DNA of 64,000 bases from NCBI GenBank assembly GCA_903883645.1, contig CAISBR010000108.1, positions 17,202-81,201 of the forward strand, given 5' to 3'. The position numbers were made by a program, and so were the translations under genes. Below the pieces are notes generated by a model, which saw nothing but the letters and a program-made list of their open reading frames with translations, was not told the DNA's origin and did no database searches. This document shows positions 26,405 to 35,496 of this stretch, piece after piece. Within the stretch, counting starts at the first letter, position 1. The number at the start of each line of letters is the position of its first letter. This DNA is from an uncultured Myxococcales bacterium. GTDB taxonomy: Bacteria > Myxococcota_A > UBA9042.

Positions 26405-28510
26405 CTAGCGAGCCCGGCGCCGCAGGCCCAGAAGCAGGCCCACGCCCACAAGCATAACAAGCCACCATGGGTTACCACGTGTTTGCGCGGTGCAGCTGCT
26501 GCTCGAAGGGCTGGCTGTAGAGCTGGGCGTGCCGGTATCGCTGCCGCCCGCTTGGCCTAAATCGCTTGCCCCAGCATCACTTACGCTGCCTGTGCTATCG
26601 CCGCTGGTGGCATCGATACCGTCGATGGGGGGTTGCGTGGGCGGTACTTTGCCGTCGGCCCAGCCCGGCTTGGGTGTGCAGTTGCCGAATTGCGATTGCG
26701 GCTTGGGCCAGCCGCCCGTGGTGGTCACCAGGCCGTTGTCGGGCGGTGCCTTCCATTGCGAAACAGTCTTAAGCACAAGGTCTTTGGGCAGGGTCGGCTT
26801 GCCGGGCACGGCGCCCGCGATCGACGACGACACCACCCCCGCCTGCGTCGGATCGATCAAGATCGGCCCACCCGTCTCGTCGAGCACTTCGATGCGCAGC
26901 GCGGTCGGCGCAGCTTTGAAGCGCGTATCCTGCGTATTATTGCCGAGTTGCCCGCCCCCATTGGGCGGCGTGCCTTGGAACACCCACGAGCCCAGCCCAT
27001 CGATCGTAAGGCGCGACTGCTGCGCCGGCAGCCACCCCTCTCCACAAACCTGCTTAAATACAGCAGTATGCACATTATCCACATCGGGCAGAGTGGGGTT
27101 AAAGGCGAATACCGGGTCGCGGTCCATCTCTTCGGGCGAGATGCGCATTAGCAGGCGCGTCAGCTTGGGCGTAGCCTTGACTGCGGCTGCTACATCGTTG
27201 ATAGGCTTAAAGAAGCTGACGTCTAGGGCCTCGTGCAGCGCCTGGCCATCCACCGCAAAGGCCTTCGCGTCGTCGGTCGTGATGGTCAGCGACTTGCCGC
27301 TGGGCAGGTACCGGGTGCAGCTCGCACTGTACTCCCAGTTGACGGCGCAATCGCTTAACACCGCCCAGGCTTCGGCTGCGCTCAGACCATTCTTGGTGCC
27401 AAAGCCAACCACGCCGTCTAGGTCGCCCACCAGCTCGGTAGCGGCAAACTGCGGGTTCGTTGCCATCCAATTCGCCAGATCGGACAAGTTCTTAATGAAT
27501 GTCAGGCCGTTCATCACACCCACGGGGATAAACAGCGGGTCGATAATCGCGTTGGGGCTACCGGCAAACTCGGTCGAAAACGCATTGCCGCCCGCTTCGT
27601 CGATCGCCGCCGACACGACCTGCGGATAGTTGCTCGCCGCGGTAAACCAGTTGAGGCGCGCCCAGTTCGGTACCACGTGCAGGGTATTCTTGGGTACGGT
27701 GCGCCCTGGGCCGGCGACCGTAACCGACACCGTCATCTCGCTGGCCGCGGCGATCGAAGTTAGGCGCAGCGGCACGCACGGCTCCGCATCCGTCATCTCG
27801 AGCGCGATCGGCCGCACCATCTCGACGCCCTTGCCGTTGCTCAGCTTGATCGCCACGAACACATCGCCCTTCTTGATGTGCGCCTCGAGGATGGGCTTGG
27901 CGGCGGCCGGTGTCTTGTAGCCCCGCGTATTCAGCCAGTCATATAGCGGCGTCGTATCCGTGGCAGACAGCACGGTGTAGTCGTAGGGGCCCGTCTGACC
28001 CTGATCGAGCACCGTCACACCGTCGAAACCGCCGCCTCCGCCGCCCGCTGCATCGGCAGAGGAATCGCCATAACCAGACGAAGCATCTTGGGCAGTGGGG
28101 ACAGCGAGCCGGCCCTCGACGCAGCCATCGTACGGGTCGCGGCAGTTCTCTTGCCCGCCGTATGTGCTTTGGAAGCGCGGCGCCGTCTGCTGATCCAACC
28201 GGTCAAAAATGTAGCGCGAACCCACGCTTACCTTGGGTTGCTTCGGCAGCGGCAACACCCAGCCAAAATCCTGGGCGGCACCGGTGTAGCGCACCTCGAC
28301 CCAGACCGTTGCCTTCTTGGTCGCCGGATCCTGAACAAACAGAACACGTTCGGCATCCTGCACCACGTACTGCTGGTCTTGTTGGCCTGGAGGGGGCGGC
28401 GGCGTCATCGAGAAGCAGCCACCGCAAGCCCAGGCGGTTTGCGCGGCGAGCAGCGCGGTGCCGAGTGAGGCGGCCAACAATCGGGTGGCAAGGGCGCGTG
28501 GCGACGGCAT
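26405..28510 (-). CDS. DUF2330 protein with C-terminal membrane/Arg sorting-like tail
   Basis: This 701-residue protein starts at ATG 28510 with GGAG 6 bases upstream. A signal peptide ends at AWA-CGGCF, giving the CGGCF N-terminus usual in DUF2330 proteins. The RVLFVQDPATKKATVWVEVRYTG and FGWVLPLPKQPKV segments are the recognisable DUF2330 core. A Gly-rich loop follows near residue 160. The C-terminus has a Ser/Thr/Pro linker, SSSC, one membrane helix (WWLVMLVGVGLLLGL) and RRRAR, resembling the MYXO-CTERM type of surface-sorting tail. It starts 29 bases after menH ends and may be read through from the men operon. Confidence 0.82.
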   Translation of the reverse strand: MPSPRALATRLLAASLGTALLAAQTAWACGGCFSMTPPPPPGQQDQQYVVQDAERVLFVQDPATKKATVWVEVRYTGAAQDFGWVLPLPKQPKVSVGSRYIFDRLDQQTAPRFQSTYGGQENCRDPYDGCVEGRLAVPTAQDASSGYGDSSADAAGGGGGGFDGVTVLDQGQTGPYDYTVLSATDTTPLYDWLNTRGYKTPAAAKPILEAHIKKGDVFVAIKLSNGKGVEMVRPIALEMTDAEPCVPLRLTSIAAASEMTVSVTVAGPGRTVPKNTLHVVPNWARLNWFTAASNYPQVVSAAIDEAGGNAFSTEFAGSPNAIIDPLFIPVGVMNGLTFIKNLSDLANWMATNPQFAATELVGDLDGVVGFGTKNGLSAAEAWAVLSDCAVNWEYSASCTRYLPSGKSLTITTDDAKAFAVDGQALHEALDVSFFKPINDVAAAVKATPKLTRLLMRISPEEMDRDPVFAFNPTLPDVDNVHTAVFKQVCGEGWLPAQQSRLTIDGLGSWVFQGTPPNGGGQLGNNTQDTRFKAAPTALRIEVLDETGGPILIDPTQAGVVSSSIAGAVPGKPTLPKDLVLKTVSQWKAPPDNGLVTTTGGWPKPQSQFGNCTPKPGWADGKVPPTQPPIDGIDATSGDSTGSVSDAGASDLGQAGGSDTGTPSSTASPSSSSCTAQTRGNPWWLVMLVGVGLLLGLRRRAR

Positions 28511-28539
28511 GTTCAACTCCAGCGGGATGAAGCTTCACC

Positions 28540-29382
28540 TTACTGCCCGCCGAGTGCCTCTGCAACCGCGTGCTGCCATGGGCCGGGAGCTTCGAGGTGG
28601 ACGTTGTGGCCCGCGCCCGCCACGACCCGCAGCTGTGCGGCTGGCAGAAGCTGCGACCATCGCGGCAGCAAGGCGCAATAGGCCGTATCTAGCTGACCTG
28701 ACAACACAATCGCCGGCAAATGGGTGCGGGGCGGCAGCGTGTCAAGGCGGGGCATCGCGCCATTACCCAGTGTCTGCAAGTGATCGACCAGCCCGCTTGC
28801 CGTTTGCGCTAGGCGAAGACGCCTTTGCTTACAAAGGGTTGTCTGGTCGCACCCAAGTTGGCTCGCAAATAGGGGCAGGCGCTGCCACGCATCGACGAAG
28901 GCAGTCAGGCCATGGCTCGCAAGGTCGCGCGCACGCTGTTGATCTTGGGCTAGCCGCGCCGGGCGCTCCACGTCGAGCAGCCCGGGATGGGCCGACTCGA
29001 GCACCAATGCCGAAATCCCAAGCTTCTGGCTAAGTTGCCCGTGTAGCGCCCACCACGCCGCCACGCGCCCACCGGCCGAATAGCCCACGAGCGCAAATGG
29101 GCCATGTAAGGTATTAGAAAGACTGCGATCAAGCAGATCGAGCAGCGCAAGCCAGGGGTTCTCGCTCTTGGCCAGGGCGATACCAGCCGAGCGCCCGTGC
29201 CCCGGCAGATCGACGGCAAGCCAGCGTCGCGGCGGCAGATTTGGGCCATTCACCACGTCGCGCCAAGCCCGACCGTCGGCCAAGAACCCATGCAAAAGCA
29301 CGACGGGCGGCGCCGCGGCCGGGCCAGTCACAGCGACAGCCAAGTGCCCAGGGGGCTGTGGCAACCAGCGCCAGCGACTCAT
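28540..29382 (-). CDS. menH: SHCHC synthase, menaquinone pathway
   Basis: This 280-residue alpha/beta hydrolase-fold enzyme should eliminate pyruvate from SEPHCHC to give SHCHC. MenH-type signatures are present: VVLLHGFLADGRAWRDV (oxyanion loop), nucleophile elbow GYSAGGR, LVLESAHPGL, and catalytic-His AGAGHNVHLEAPGPW. The second Gly-Tyr-Ser-Met residue is Ala here. ATG 29382 overlaps the menD stop by four bases (ATGA). The location directly after menD makes MenH far more likely than a generic hydrolase. Confidence 0.88.
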   Translation of the reverse strand: MSRWRWLPQPPGHLAVAVTGPAAAPPVVLLHGFLADGRAWRDVVNGPNLPPRRWLAVDLPGHGRSAGIALAKSENPWLALLDLLDRSLSNTLHGPFALVGYSAGGRVAAWWALHGQLSQKLGISALVLESAHPGLLDVERPARLAQDQQRARDLASHGLTAFVDAWQRLPLFASQLGCDQTTLCKQRRLRLAQTASGLVDHLQTLGNGAMPRLDTLPPRTHLPAIVLSGQLDTAYCALLPRWSQLLPAAQLRVVAGAGHNVHLEAPGPWQHAVAEALGGQ

Positions 29383-31064
29383 GTTTTGGCCAGACTCGCC
29401 AGGACTTGCTGTTGCATGGCGCGGCGATGCAGCAGCGAGCGGTCGCGATCCACCGCCAGAATCCCCAAGCGCGGACCTGGGTTATCGCCCGCGAGCCAAG
29501 CCAGCAACGCCGCGGGGTCGCCAAAGCGCTGCGCAGGCAAGCCAAACCCCTGGGCGATCGCCAGCAAGTCCAAGCCGTGCGGCGCGTAGAACAGGCGCTG
29601 ATGCACTTGCGGATCAATCACTTGTGCGGCAGGGAGCAGGTCAAAAATCGCGCCACCGCCGTTGTCGACGACGATCGCACGCACATCCGCACGCTGCTGG
29701 GTTAGAAGCTGCAACGAACCGATATCATGCAAGAATGCCCCATCGCCCAGCAGCAACCAGGTCGTGCCGCGGGCTAGCGCCAGCCCCAATGCCGTGGCCA
29801 ACGTGCCGTCGATGCCATTGGCACCACGCGCAACGTGAACGTGCACATCCTTTGGAATCTGTGGGCAAAACGCGTCGGCGTCGCGGATCGCCATCGAGTT
29901 AGCCAACACGAGCTGCGCACCCGGCTGCACGGCCGTGGCCAGGCAACCTAGCAGCTGCCGCTCTATGGGGCCTGGCAGCAGCGCCAGCTGGGTGGCAACC
30001 CGTTGATCAATCTTATGAAATGCGGAGCGCCACGCCTGCACCAGGGGCACCGGCAGCGGCGCATCGACCCAGCCCGCAGTGGCTTGCAGCGGGGGCAAGG
30101 GGGTCGAAAGCTGATTGCCCTTCAGCGGATCTGAGGTACGGCCCGGCTCGATGACCTGAATTGGCACCTGGGCCGCCGCCGCATCGTCGAGTAGTAGCTG
30201 TAACCCCTTAGAAGCAGGCCATTCGCCCAGGCGCACGATCCGGTCGGGCAGGGTGCGCTGCCGTACACCGGGGTCGCGCAGCCACAGGTCGAAGTAGCGC
30301 AACTGCCCGTCGGCCAGATGACTGGGCCACTCGGCCAGCAGTAGGGCAGAATTCGTCAGACGTTTAAGGAGTTGCGGGTCTTGCGGCACCAGCGGTCCGG
30401 CAATGACCACCACCCGCTCGCCGGGCTGGGGCGGCGGCACCGGGGGGCCTTGGAGGGCAATAACCGCAGTTATTTCAACCGGCTGCCGCGGCAATGCCGG
30501 CCCGGGCTGGAGAGCCAGCGGCAGGTCAAGGCCCACATTGATGTGCAACGGCAGACCGCGGGCACGCAATTGCGCCCCATACTGCAGCAATTCTGCGGCA
30601 ATTGTGGCAAATTGCCCCATACCCTCGGGCACGCAGACTTCTAGGTGCAGCACCGCGGCATAGCTGGCCAAGAATTGCTGCTGCCGCACGGTCTGCGGCG
30701 CGCCCACGTTCTGCAGCTGCAACGGCCTGTCGCCACTCAAGAAAATCAGCGGAAGACTGCTCTCGCCAGCCTCGACCACCGCGGGCAGCCAGTTCGCCAC
30801 GGCACTACCCGACGTGCAGACCACCAGCGGCAGCCGCCCCGCGCGCGCCAACCCCACGGCCACAAAGGCCGCACTGCGTTCGTCGAGCACCACGGTCACC
30901 GGCCAATCGCCCAGGTGCTCGCGCTCAGCCACGGCTTGCGCCAGGGGGGTTGACCGCGAACCTGGCGAAAGTACAACGTGATTTACGCCAAGATTGGCCA
31001 GTAGCCGCAGCAGCGCCCGCACCAGCTGCGACTGCATTTGCGCTTGCAGCGGCACCAAAGTCAT
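29379..31064 (-). CDS. menD: SEPHCHC synthase, menaquinone pathway
   Basis: This 561-residue ThDP enzyme decarboxylates 2-oxoglutarate and adds the succinyl-semialdehyde unit to isochorismate. Evidence: HVVLSPGSRSTPLAQA near the N-terminus, the activating Glu in TVVLDERSAAFVAVG, PLVVCTSGSAVAN, LSGDRP, and the ThDP-Mg motif LLLGDGAFLHDIGSL with VVDNGGGAIFDLLP. ATG 31064 overlaps the menF stop (ATGA), so earlier in-frame starts inside menF were rejected. The length is typical of the family. Confidence 0.95.
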   Translation of the reverse strand: MTLVPLQAQMQSQLVRALLRLLANLGVNHVVLSPGSRSTPLAQAVAEREHLGDWPVTVVLDERSAAFVAVGLARAGRLPLVVCTSGSAVANWLPAVVEAGESSLPLIFLSGDRPLQLQNVGAPQTVRQQQFLASYAAVLHLEVCVPEGMGQFATIAAELLQYGAQLRARGLPLHINVGLDLPLALQPGPALPRQPVEITAVIALQGPPVPPPQPGERVVVIAGPLVPQDPQLLKRLTNSALLLAEWPSHLADGQLRYFDLWLRDPGVRQRTLPDRIVRLGEWPASKGLQLLLDDAAAAQVPIQVIEPGRTSDPLKGNQLSTPLPPLQATAGWVDAPLPVPLVQAWRSAFHKIDQRVATQLALLPGPIERQLLGCLATAVQPGAQLVLANSMAIRDADAFCPQIPKDVHVHVARGANGIDGTLATALGLALARGTTWLLLGDGAFLHDIGSLQLLTQQRADVRAIVVDNGGGAIFDLLPAAQVIDPQVHQRLFYAPHGLDLLAIAQGFGLPAQRFGDPAALLAWLAGDNPGPRLGILAVDRDRSLLHRRAMQQQVLASLAKT

Positions 31065-32449
31065 GGCACGCCTGCTAGGCCCAGCATGCGGCCGATTGCA
31101 TTGTGTTTGTTGCGGATTTCGGCGTGTTCTTCGGCCGATGTGCTTGTCGCGACCAGCCCTGCACCGGCCCAGCTGCGCCACCCTTCACCCAAGAACTCAG
31201 CGCCGCGGAGCAGGACCGCAAATTCGCCCTCGCCACTGCCGCTGCCCGACACGATGCCTGCAAAACCGCCATACCATCCGCGTGGTTCGACCTCTAGCTC
31301 GTTGACAGTAGCCAGGGCAACCGGCCGCGGCAAGCCCAGCAGTGCCGGTGTGGGATGCAGGTGCAGCGCGGCGGTCAGCGCGTCGAGCCCTGGAGGCCGC
31401 CGGCCCCGCAGCGGTGTCGCCAAGTGCAGCAGCGGCCCCGCCTCGCGCAGCTGCCGTTTGCCAACTTCAACTTCAATTCCAATGCCTTGTAAGGTATCGC
31501 CCAGGTAGTCGACCACCAGCTGATGCTCGCGCTGCAGGTGTTCGGCCACCGGCTGACCCGCCGCCAAGGTGCCCGCCAAGGCCAATGTTTCAATGTGCTC
31601 GCCGGCGGTCCGCACCAGCAGCTCGGGCGACGCGCAGACCACCTGTCGCGGCGTGGCATCACCTAGCAACTGCGTAGAAAAACTACAGATCCACGCCGTT
31701 GCCTGCTGCTGGACCACCCGTTGCTCAACCGCGCGCGGCGACTGCGGGGTGGGCCAATGGCGCGGCACGCCGACCACCAGCTTGGCCAGCGCCGGGTCTT
31801 GCAGGCGCTGCAGGGCCGCAGCCACCGGTGCATCGCCACCGCTGCTCAGACACGCCTGTGGCGGCTCGCTGGGCAACATGGGTTGCAGCCCGTGCAAAAG
31901 ATTTGTGATTTCGGCGATTAGCTCGCCTTCCTCGCCGCGCCGGTCGAGCACTACCGCCACACCAAGGGGCTCGCCTGCTGTCAGCCACAGCCGCGGCAGC
32001 CAAACGCGCAACGGCACCTGCACGTGACCTGCCGCGTCGCGCTGCGGAAAGCCGGCCACCGCCACAACATCCAAAGTGGTCTGCTGGCGACTCAGCCACG
32101 CTTCGATCGTCGCCAAGGCCTGCGGGTCGGGTTGCAGGGCGTCGCCATGCTGCAGCAGCGCGATGCTGGTCACTGGGCAGGCATCTGTACAGCCCAAAGC
32201 CCAACGCAATCGGGCATTTGGACTGCGAAATGCAAAGCGCCAATCGCTGTTAGAAACAGCAACATCTTGACTATCAAAGGGAATATGTAGATGGGTGCGA
32301 CATACCGCCCGCTGACTGGGCCGGTGCAGCACGCGCAGCTGTAGCTCCAAGTGCGCGAGTAGACTAGCGATCGTTGGCCACGAACCGTCGCGACCCGGCA
32401 CGGCGCCGCGGGTAGGGCCGCTTACAGCTAGCACTGGGTCGCTGCTCAT
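31061..32449 (-). CDS. menF: Isochorismate synthase
   Basis: This 462-residue chorismate-utilising enzyme converts chorismate to isochorismate, the entry to the classical Men pathway. Conserved C-terminal blocks: VCASPELLVRT, LAGTLAAG, LVVDYLGDTLQ, LLHLATPLRG, LHPTPALLGLPR, WYGGFAGIVS and the GAGLVATSTSAEEHAEIRNK segment. The N-terminal third is divergent, as is usual. ATG 32449 overlaps the menG stop (ATGA). Its place next to menD favours MenF over a siderophore EntC or salicylate enzyme. Confidence 0.92.
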   Translation of the reverse strand: MSSDPVLAVSGPTRGAVPGRDGSWPTIASLLAHLELQLRVLHRPSQRAVCRTHLHIPFDSQDVAVSNSDWRFAFRSPNARLRWALGCTDACPVTSIALLQHGDALQPDPQALATIEAWLSRQQTTLDVVAVAGFPQRDAAGHVQVPLRVWLPRLWLTAGEPLGVAVVLDRRGEEGELIAEITNLLHGLQPMLPSEPPQACLSSGGDAPVAAALQRLQDPALAKLVVGVPRHWPTPQSPRAVEQRVVQQQATAWICSFSTQLLGDATPRQVVCASPELLVRTAGEHIETLALAGTLAAGQPVAEHLQREHQLVVDYLGDTLQGIGIEVEVGKRQLREAGPLLHLATPLRGRRPPGLDALTAALHLHPTPALLGLPRPVALATVNELEVEPRGWYGGFAGIVSGSGSGEGEFAVLLRGAEFLGEGWRSWAGAGLVATSTSAEEHAEIRNKHNAIGRMLGLAGVP

Positions 32450-33213
32450 AGCGCGCTCGCAGACTCCAGCCGTGGCATAGGCGAAGCAACATGAATACAA
32501 GAAGCTCCAGCCAATAGCGTAATCAACTGCTGCATCTTTAGGCCCGAACTCTCGATGATTTTGGCAAAATCCTCTGGGTTTGGGAATGCCGTCGTCGACT
32601 GTTGCAGGTAGCGGTACTCGCGCGGCGCACCCGACAGCAGGCCACCCAGCAGGGGCACGAGCACGCGCATGTGCAGCTTGGCCCCCAAGCCCAGAAGTCC
32701 TTTCGGCTCACTGGTTTCAAGGATGGCCACCCGCGCACCCGGCTTGAGGACGCGCGCCATCTCGGCCAGGGCCTTGGGCCGATCAAAGACGTTGCGAATG
32801 CCGTATCCCATGGTAATGCCGTCGAAACTCTGATCAGGGAACGGCAGCTGGCAGGCATCGCCCTGCACCAGCTCGATCCGCGCCCCCAGGCCCCGCGCCG
32901 CCACCTTGTCGCGCCCCACCGCCAGCATGCCGGCCGACGGATCGAGGCCCACCACCGTGCAGTTGGGGATGCGCTCGGCCACCATGATCGCCATGTCGCC
33001 GGTACCCGTTGCCAGGTCCAAAATACGAGACCCCGCAACGACTTGCAGTGCGTCGACCGTTTGCCGCCGCCAGCGCTGGTCGATGCCAAACGTCATCACG
33101 CGGTTCATCAGGTCGTAACGCGCGGCAATGCCGTCGAACATGGCGCCACTGCCGCCGGCAACACCCGTCGCGGCCAAGGGCTGCCCAACCGGACTGCTTG
33201 GTGAATTGCTCAC
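32446..33213 (-). CDS. menG: Demethylmenaquinone methyltransferase (UbiE/MenG)
   Basis: This 255-residue SAM-dependent C-methyltransferase catalyses the last step, methylating demethylmenaquinone. Family blocks: MFDGIAARYDLMNRVMTFG, WRRQTVDAL, the SAM loop ILDLATGTGDMA, DGITMGYGIRNVFD, LKPGARVAILETSEP and YRYLQQSTTAFPNP. The start is GTG 33213 with AGGCGG close upstream, 12 bases after the end of the DAHP synthase-HMG-CoA reductase gene. No ubiquinone-specific genes are seen, so the menaquinone assignment is preferred. Confidence 0.94.
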   Translation of the reverse strand: MSNSPSSPVGQPLAATGVAGGSGAMFDGIAARYDLMNRVMTFGIDQRWRRQTVDALQVVAGSRILDLATGTGDMAIMVAERIPNCTVVGLDPSAGMLAVGRDKVAARGLGARIELVQGDACQLPFPDQSFDGITMGYGIRNVFDRPKALAEMARVLKPGARVAILETSEPKGLLGLGAKLHMRVLVPLLGGLLSGAPREYRYLQQSTTAFPNPEDFAKIIESSGLKMQQLITLLAGASCIHVASPMPRLESASAL

Positions 33214-33225
33214 AATTCCGCCTTT

Positions 33226-35409
33226 TTATGCTGCGTCGCCGCGCTTGCCATGCGCCAAGTCGGCCTTGCGAGCATGTAGCCGCATGTGCCCCTGCTGAAT
33301 ACCTTCGCCGGCCAGGGCACGCAAGGCTGCAAGATTCGAAGCCAAACCGACCGCCGCCATCACCACCGCGAGTTCACGGGCGCTCTGGGTTTGAATGATT
33401 TCCATCGCCGTACGCACACCGGGGTGGGCCTGGGTCGAGCCGCCCACAGTGCCAATCGCCAAAGGAAGTTCCATGGTGCCGTGCAGGCCCGCATCGGTGC
33501 GCTGCCACGTCGCGAGCGGCCGATAGTCGACGCCAAGGCCCGCGTACGAATGTGCACCAGCCTCGATGGCCCGCCAGTCTTGCCCAAGCGCCACCGCCAC
33601 AGCATCAATGCCGTTTAGGATTCCCTTGTTGTGCGTCGAGGCGCGGAAGGGGTCCAGCTCGGCAAAGCGACTCGCCCGGGCGATGCCATCGGCTAGGCGC
33701 TCGCCGCCCAAGAAATCGCTGCCCACATCGCACTCTACGTGGCAAATGCGCCGAAGCGGGGTGTTCGACAGGATGCGCAGTCCGATGTCGCCGCCGATCC
33801 ACTCGCGCACCAGCGGTGCCACATGCTCGGCCACGGTATCGACCACGTTCGCGCCCATGGCATCGCCCACGTCGACATACAAGTGCATGACTAGAATGCC
33901 TATCTCGCGATCAAGCACCCGCACATCCACATCGGTACAGCCGCCACCGCGAGCCACCATCCGCGGAATCGCCGCGTTCGCCGCCGCGATAATGGCATCG
34001 CGCCTTTCTTCAATTAATTTAGCGCCTAGCTCGACGTTGGGCACGTTGTCGAACTGCACCTGCGCCGTCATCACGCTGGCCGTGGCATCGCCGCGAAAGC
34101 CGCCCGTAGCCCGCACCATCCGCGCCGCATTGCTGGCCGCCGCCACGACGCTCGGCTCTTCGACCACCATAGGCACAATGTAATCGCGGCCATTGACACG
34201 GAAATTGAGCCCGAGCGCCATCGGCAGGGCAAACGTGGTCACCACGTTCTCGCTCATCTTGTCGGCGATCGCCATGTCGAGCGTGCCGGTGCGCAAGAAC
34301 CGCTGCGCGGCCGGCGACAAACCAAGCTGAGTCGACAGCTGCCGGCAGCGCTCCGCCACCGACTTCTTATAGAACTCTGGGTAACGACTCGTGTACGGCG
34401 GCAAGTCTTGCGCGCGCGGCACCGTCACATCCAGGTCGAGCTTCTGGCCCAGCTCGAGCAGCTGATCGGGCAACAGCGCCTGAGGACCATCGCTTTTGGC
34501 GCGCGCCGGCTCGGGATGTACCTCGACAAGGACCACATCGGCACCCGCAGCCTTGCCGGCCAGCGCCAGCGGCACCACCAGATCGCGGCGACCGGCGGCG
34601 TGCGACGGGTCCACGGCCACGGGCAAATTCAGAGCGTGATGCAACAGCGCAACTGCACCAAGATCCAAGGTATTGCGCGTCTCGTTGCCAATGCCCGTTA
34701 CGCCGCGCTCGCAGAAAAGCAGCCACGGGCAACCGTGCACCAGCAAGTGCTCGCCCGCGCACAGCCACTCTTCGACCGTCGCGCCGCGACCGCGCTTGAG
34801 CAGCACGGCCTTGCCGGTGCGGCCCACCGCCCCAAGCAGAGCGAAATTCTGCATGTTTCGCGAGCCAATCTGGATGATGTCAGCAAACGCCGCCACCGCC
34901 TCGACATGCATCTCGCTCATCGCCTCGGTAACCACGCCCAGCCTGTGCTCGGCTGCGGCATCGGCCAGCCACTGCAGCGCAGGGGTACCGGCACCAGCAA
35001 AACTGTAAGGCGAGGTGCGGGGTTTATAGGCACCGCCGCGCAACAGTCGCGCTCCCGCCGACGCCACCAGCTTGGCCGAATCGCGAATTTGCTGCTGCGA
35101 CTCGACCGCACAAGGCCCGGCGATCAGCACAGTTTCACGGCCTAGCTCGATCACGCCGCCGGCCCGCGTCGGCAGCGACCAGGTCTGTGGCATGGCATCC
35201 ACACGCGGATGTGCAGATTTTGCCTCACGAATCGCTGCCACGCCCGCAATCGAGCGGATCAGCGCGTGGGGCACCCGCGACGAGTGCGGCTCAACTTCAA
35301 GCAGCCCCGGCCCCTCTTCACCGGTCAGGAGCCGCGTCCACAGCCCCAACCCTTGCAGCGCGGCGGTAACCGCCGAAGTATCGGCATTTGGGGCAAGTAC
35401 GATGATCAT
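33226..35409 (-). CDS. Bifunctional DAHP synthase - class II HMG-CoA reductase fusion
   Basis: One uninterrupted 727-codon frame from ATG 35409 (GAGG upstream) encodes two enzymes. Residues 1-70: ferredoxin-like regulatory domain. Residues ~90-328: type I-beta DAHP synthase barrel, with GAYKPRTSPYSF and metal ligands Cys100 (AGPC), His270 (DPSH), Glu296 and Asp307, spaced as in the Thermotoga enzyme. After a linker of about 10 residues, residues ~341-715 are class II HMG-CoA reductase: SRYPEFYKKSVAER, Glu388 in SENVVTTF, MVVEEPSVVAAASNAA, NAD-site DAMGAN (517-521 region), Lys595 in THNKGILNG, Asp611 in DWRAIEAG, His708 in GHMRLHA. Both halves keep all recognised catalytic residues. It links chorismate supply to mevalonate supply and lies directly before menG. 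Confidence 0.95.
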   Translation of the reverse strand: MIIVLAPNADTSAVTAALQGLGLWTRLLTGEEGPGLLEVEPHSSRVPHALIRSIAGVAAIREAKSAHPRVDAMPQTWSLPTRAGGVIELGRETVLIAGPCAVESQQQIRDSAKLVASAGARLLRGGAYKPRTSPYSFAGAGTPALQWLADAAAEHRLGVVTEAMSEMHVEAVAAFADIIQIGSRNMQNFALLGAVGRTGKAVLLKRGRGATVEEWLCAGEHLLVHGCPWLLFCERGVTGIGNETRNTLDLGAVALLHHALNLPVAVDPSHAAGRRDLVVPLALAGKAAGADVVLVEVHPEPARAKSDGPQALLPDQLLELGQKLDLDVTVPRAQDLPPYTSRYPEFYKKSVAERCRQLSTQLGLSPAAQRFLRTGTLDMAIADKMSENVVTTFALPMALGLNFRVNGRDYIVPMVVEEPSVVAAASNAARMVRATGGFRGDATASVMTAQVQFDNVPNVELGAKLIEERRDAIIAAANAAIPRMVARGGGCTDVDVRVLDREIGILVMHLYVDVGDAMGANVVDTVAEHVAPLVREWIGGDIGLRILSNTPLRRICHVECDVGSDFLGGERLADGIARASRFAELDPFRASTHNKGILNGIDAVAVALGQDWRAIEAGAHSYAGLGVDYRPLATWQRTDAGLHGTMELPLAIGTVGGSTQAHPGVRTAMEIIQTQSARELAVVMAAVGLASNLAALRALAGEGIQQGHMRLHARKADLAHGKRGDAA

Positions 35410-35496
35410 GCAACCTCGGAACTCGCGCGGCTAGTGCAGCCGCAGTACCACTGTTGGATGCGCCGTCAGCTCTGGGCGACGCGGACCCCGGCTATG

